From an uncultured Prevotellaceae bacterium (GTDB taxonomy: Bacteria > Bacteroidota > Bacteroidia > Bacteroidales > Bacteroidaceae), in the NCBI GenBank assembly GCA_937898415.1, contig CALDLA010000119.1:1-32149 (forward strand): a DNA stretch of 32,149 nucleotides, given 5' to 3'. The translations under genes were made by a program, and so were the position numbers. Shown piece by piece: positions 32,105 through 32,149 of this stretch. Within the stretch, counting starts at the first letter, position 1; each line of letters begins with the position of its first letter. The notes beneath the pieces are model-generated. The model was given only the letters and a program-made list of their open reading frames with translations, ran no database searches and had not been told where the DNA came from.

Positions 32105-32149
32105 AGTCATGTACCCATGACTTTTTAGGTGGTACCAATCGTACCTCCT
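32105..32149. other. Two hairpins at the window edge, the first terminator-like
   Basis: AGTCATG (32105-32111) and CATGACT (32116-32122) form a perfect 7-bp stem with a 4-nt loop, followed by TTTT on the plus strand. AGGTGGTAC (32127-32135) and GTACCTCCT (32141-32149) form a second stem with one mismatch. They may end a plus-strand transcript or belong to an element beyond the window. No gene of that transcript is visible. Confidence 0.45.

Overview
The window looks like a chromosomal segment of a Bacteroidales bacterium, most likely Prevotellaceae (Prevotella/Segatella-like). The evidence is: (i) many genes are preceded by the Bacteroidota sigma-ABfr promoter (TTTG, 19-21 nt, TAnnTTTG) and lack a clear Shine-Dalgarno; (ii) the families are typical of the phylum: HU-CCDC81/SPOR protein, Bacteroidota-type BamD and RpoZ, DUF4293, DUF4468, DUF4861, Porin_10-like porin; (iii) a secreted enzyme ends in a type IX secretion-like C-terminal tail; (iv) a short protein begins MMRKTYISP, as many Prevotella small proteins do. 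I see no tRNA, rRNA, CRISPR array, insertion sequence, integrase or phage gene. Species cannot be named from this alone.

Layout. 1-5.2 kb: end of an alpha/beta hydrolase, a convergent acyl-CoA ligase, a DUF6624-like lipoprotein with a zinc-ribbon protein, and an opposing pair of HU/SPOR and zinc-ribbon/FHA genes. 5.25-8 kb: rfbC-like epimerase, UDP-glucose dehydrogenase and a coupled lipoprotein (nucleotide-sugar supply). 8-11.4 kb, minus strand: NudC, a secreted 5'-nucleotidase-like phosphoesterase and an MBL-fold lipoprotein. 11.5-13.4 kb, plus strand: a fucose/arabinose isomerase-like protein and a flavodoxin-family reductase. 13.4-13.6 kb: a non-coding array of six 22-bp palindromic repeats. 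13.6-17 kb, minus strand: a large secreted esterase with GLUG-type repeats, followed by a 62-residue acidic protein. 17.3-18.6 kb: glyA. 18.6-23.6 kb, minus strand: bamD-rpoZ-DUF4293-DPP IV-DUF4861, one apparent operon linking outer-membrane assembly and RNA polymerase omega with periplasmic peptide degradation. 23.7-28.8 kb, plus strand: uvrB, a DUF4468 protein, a tiny membrane protein and a porin. 28.9-32 kb, minus strand: a small lytic-transglycosylase-like protein and mutS2.

Most of this is ordinary core genome. The least explained signals are non-coding or repeat-derived: the exact 22-bp-period palindrome array at 13416-13533; degenerate 7-nt and 8-nt tandem repeats at gene ends, inside a signal peptide (19684-19718) and inside MutS2 just before its Walker A (30976-31023); and promoters placed so close to start codons (mutS2, the HU/SPOR gene, bamD) that leaderless or near-leaderless mRNAs are predicted. 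I did not find a convincing new multi-gene defence or biosynthetic system.
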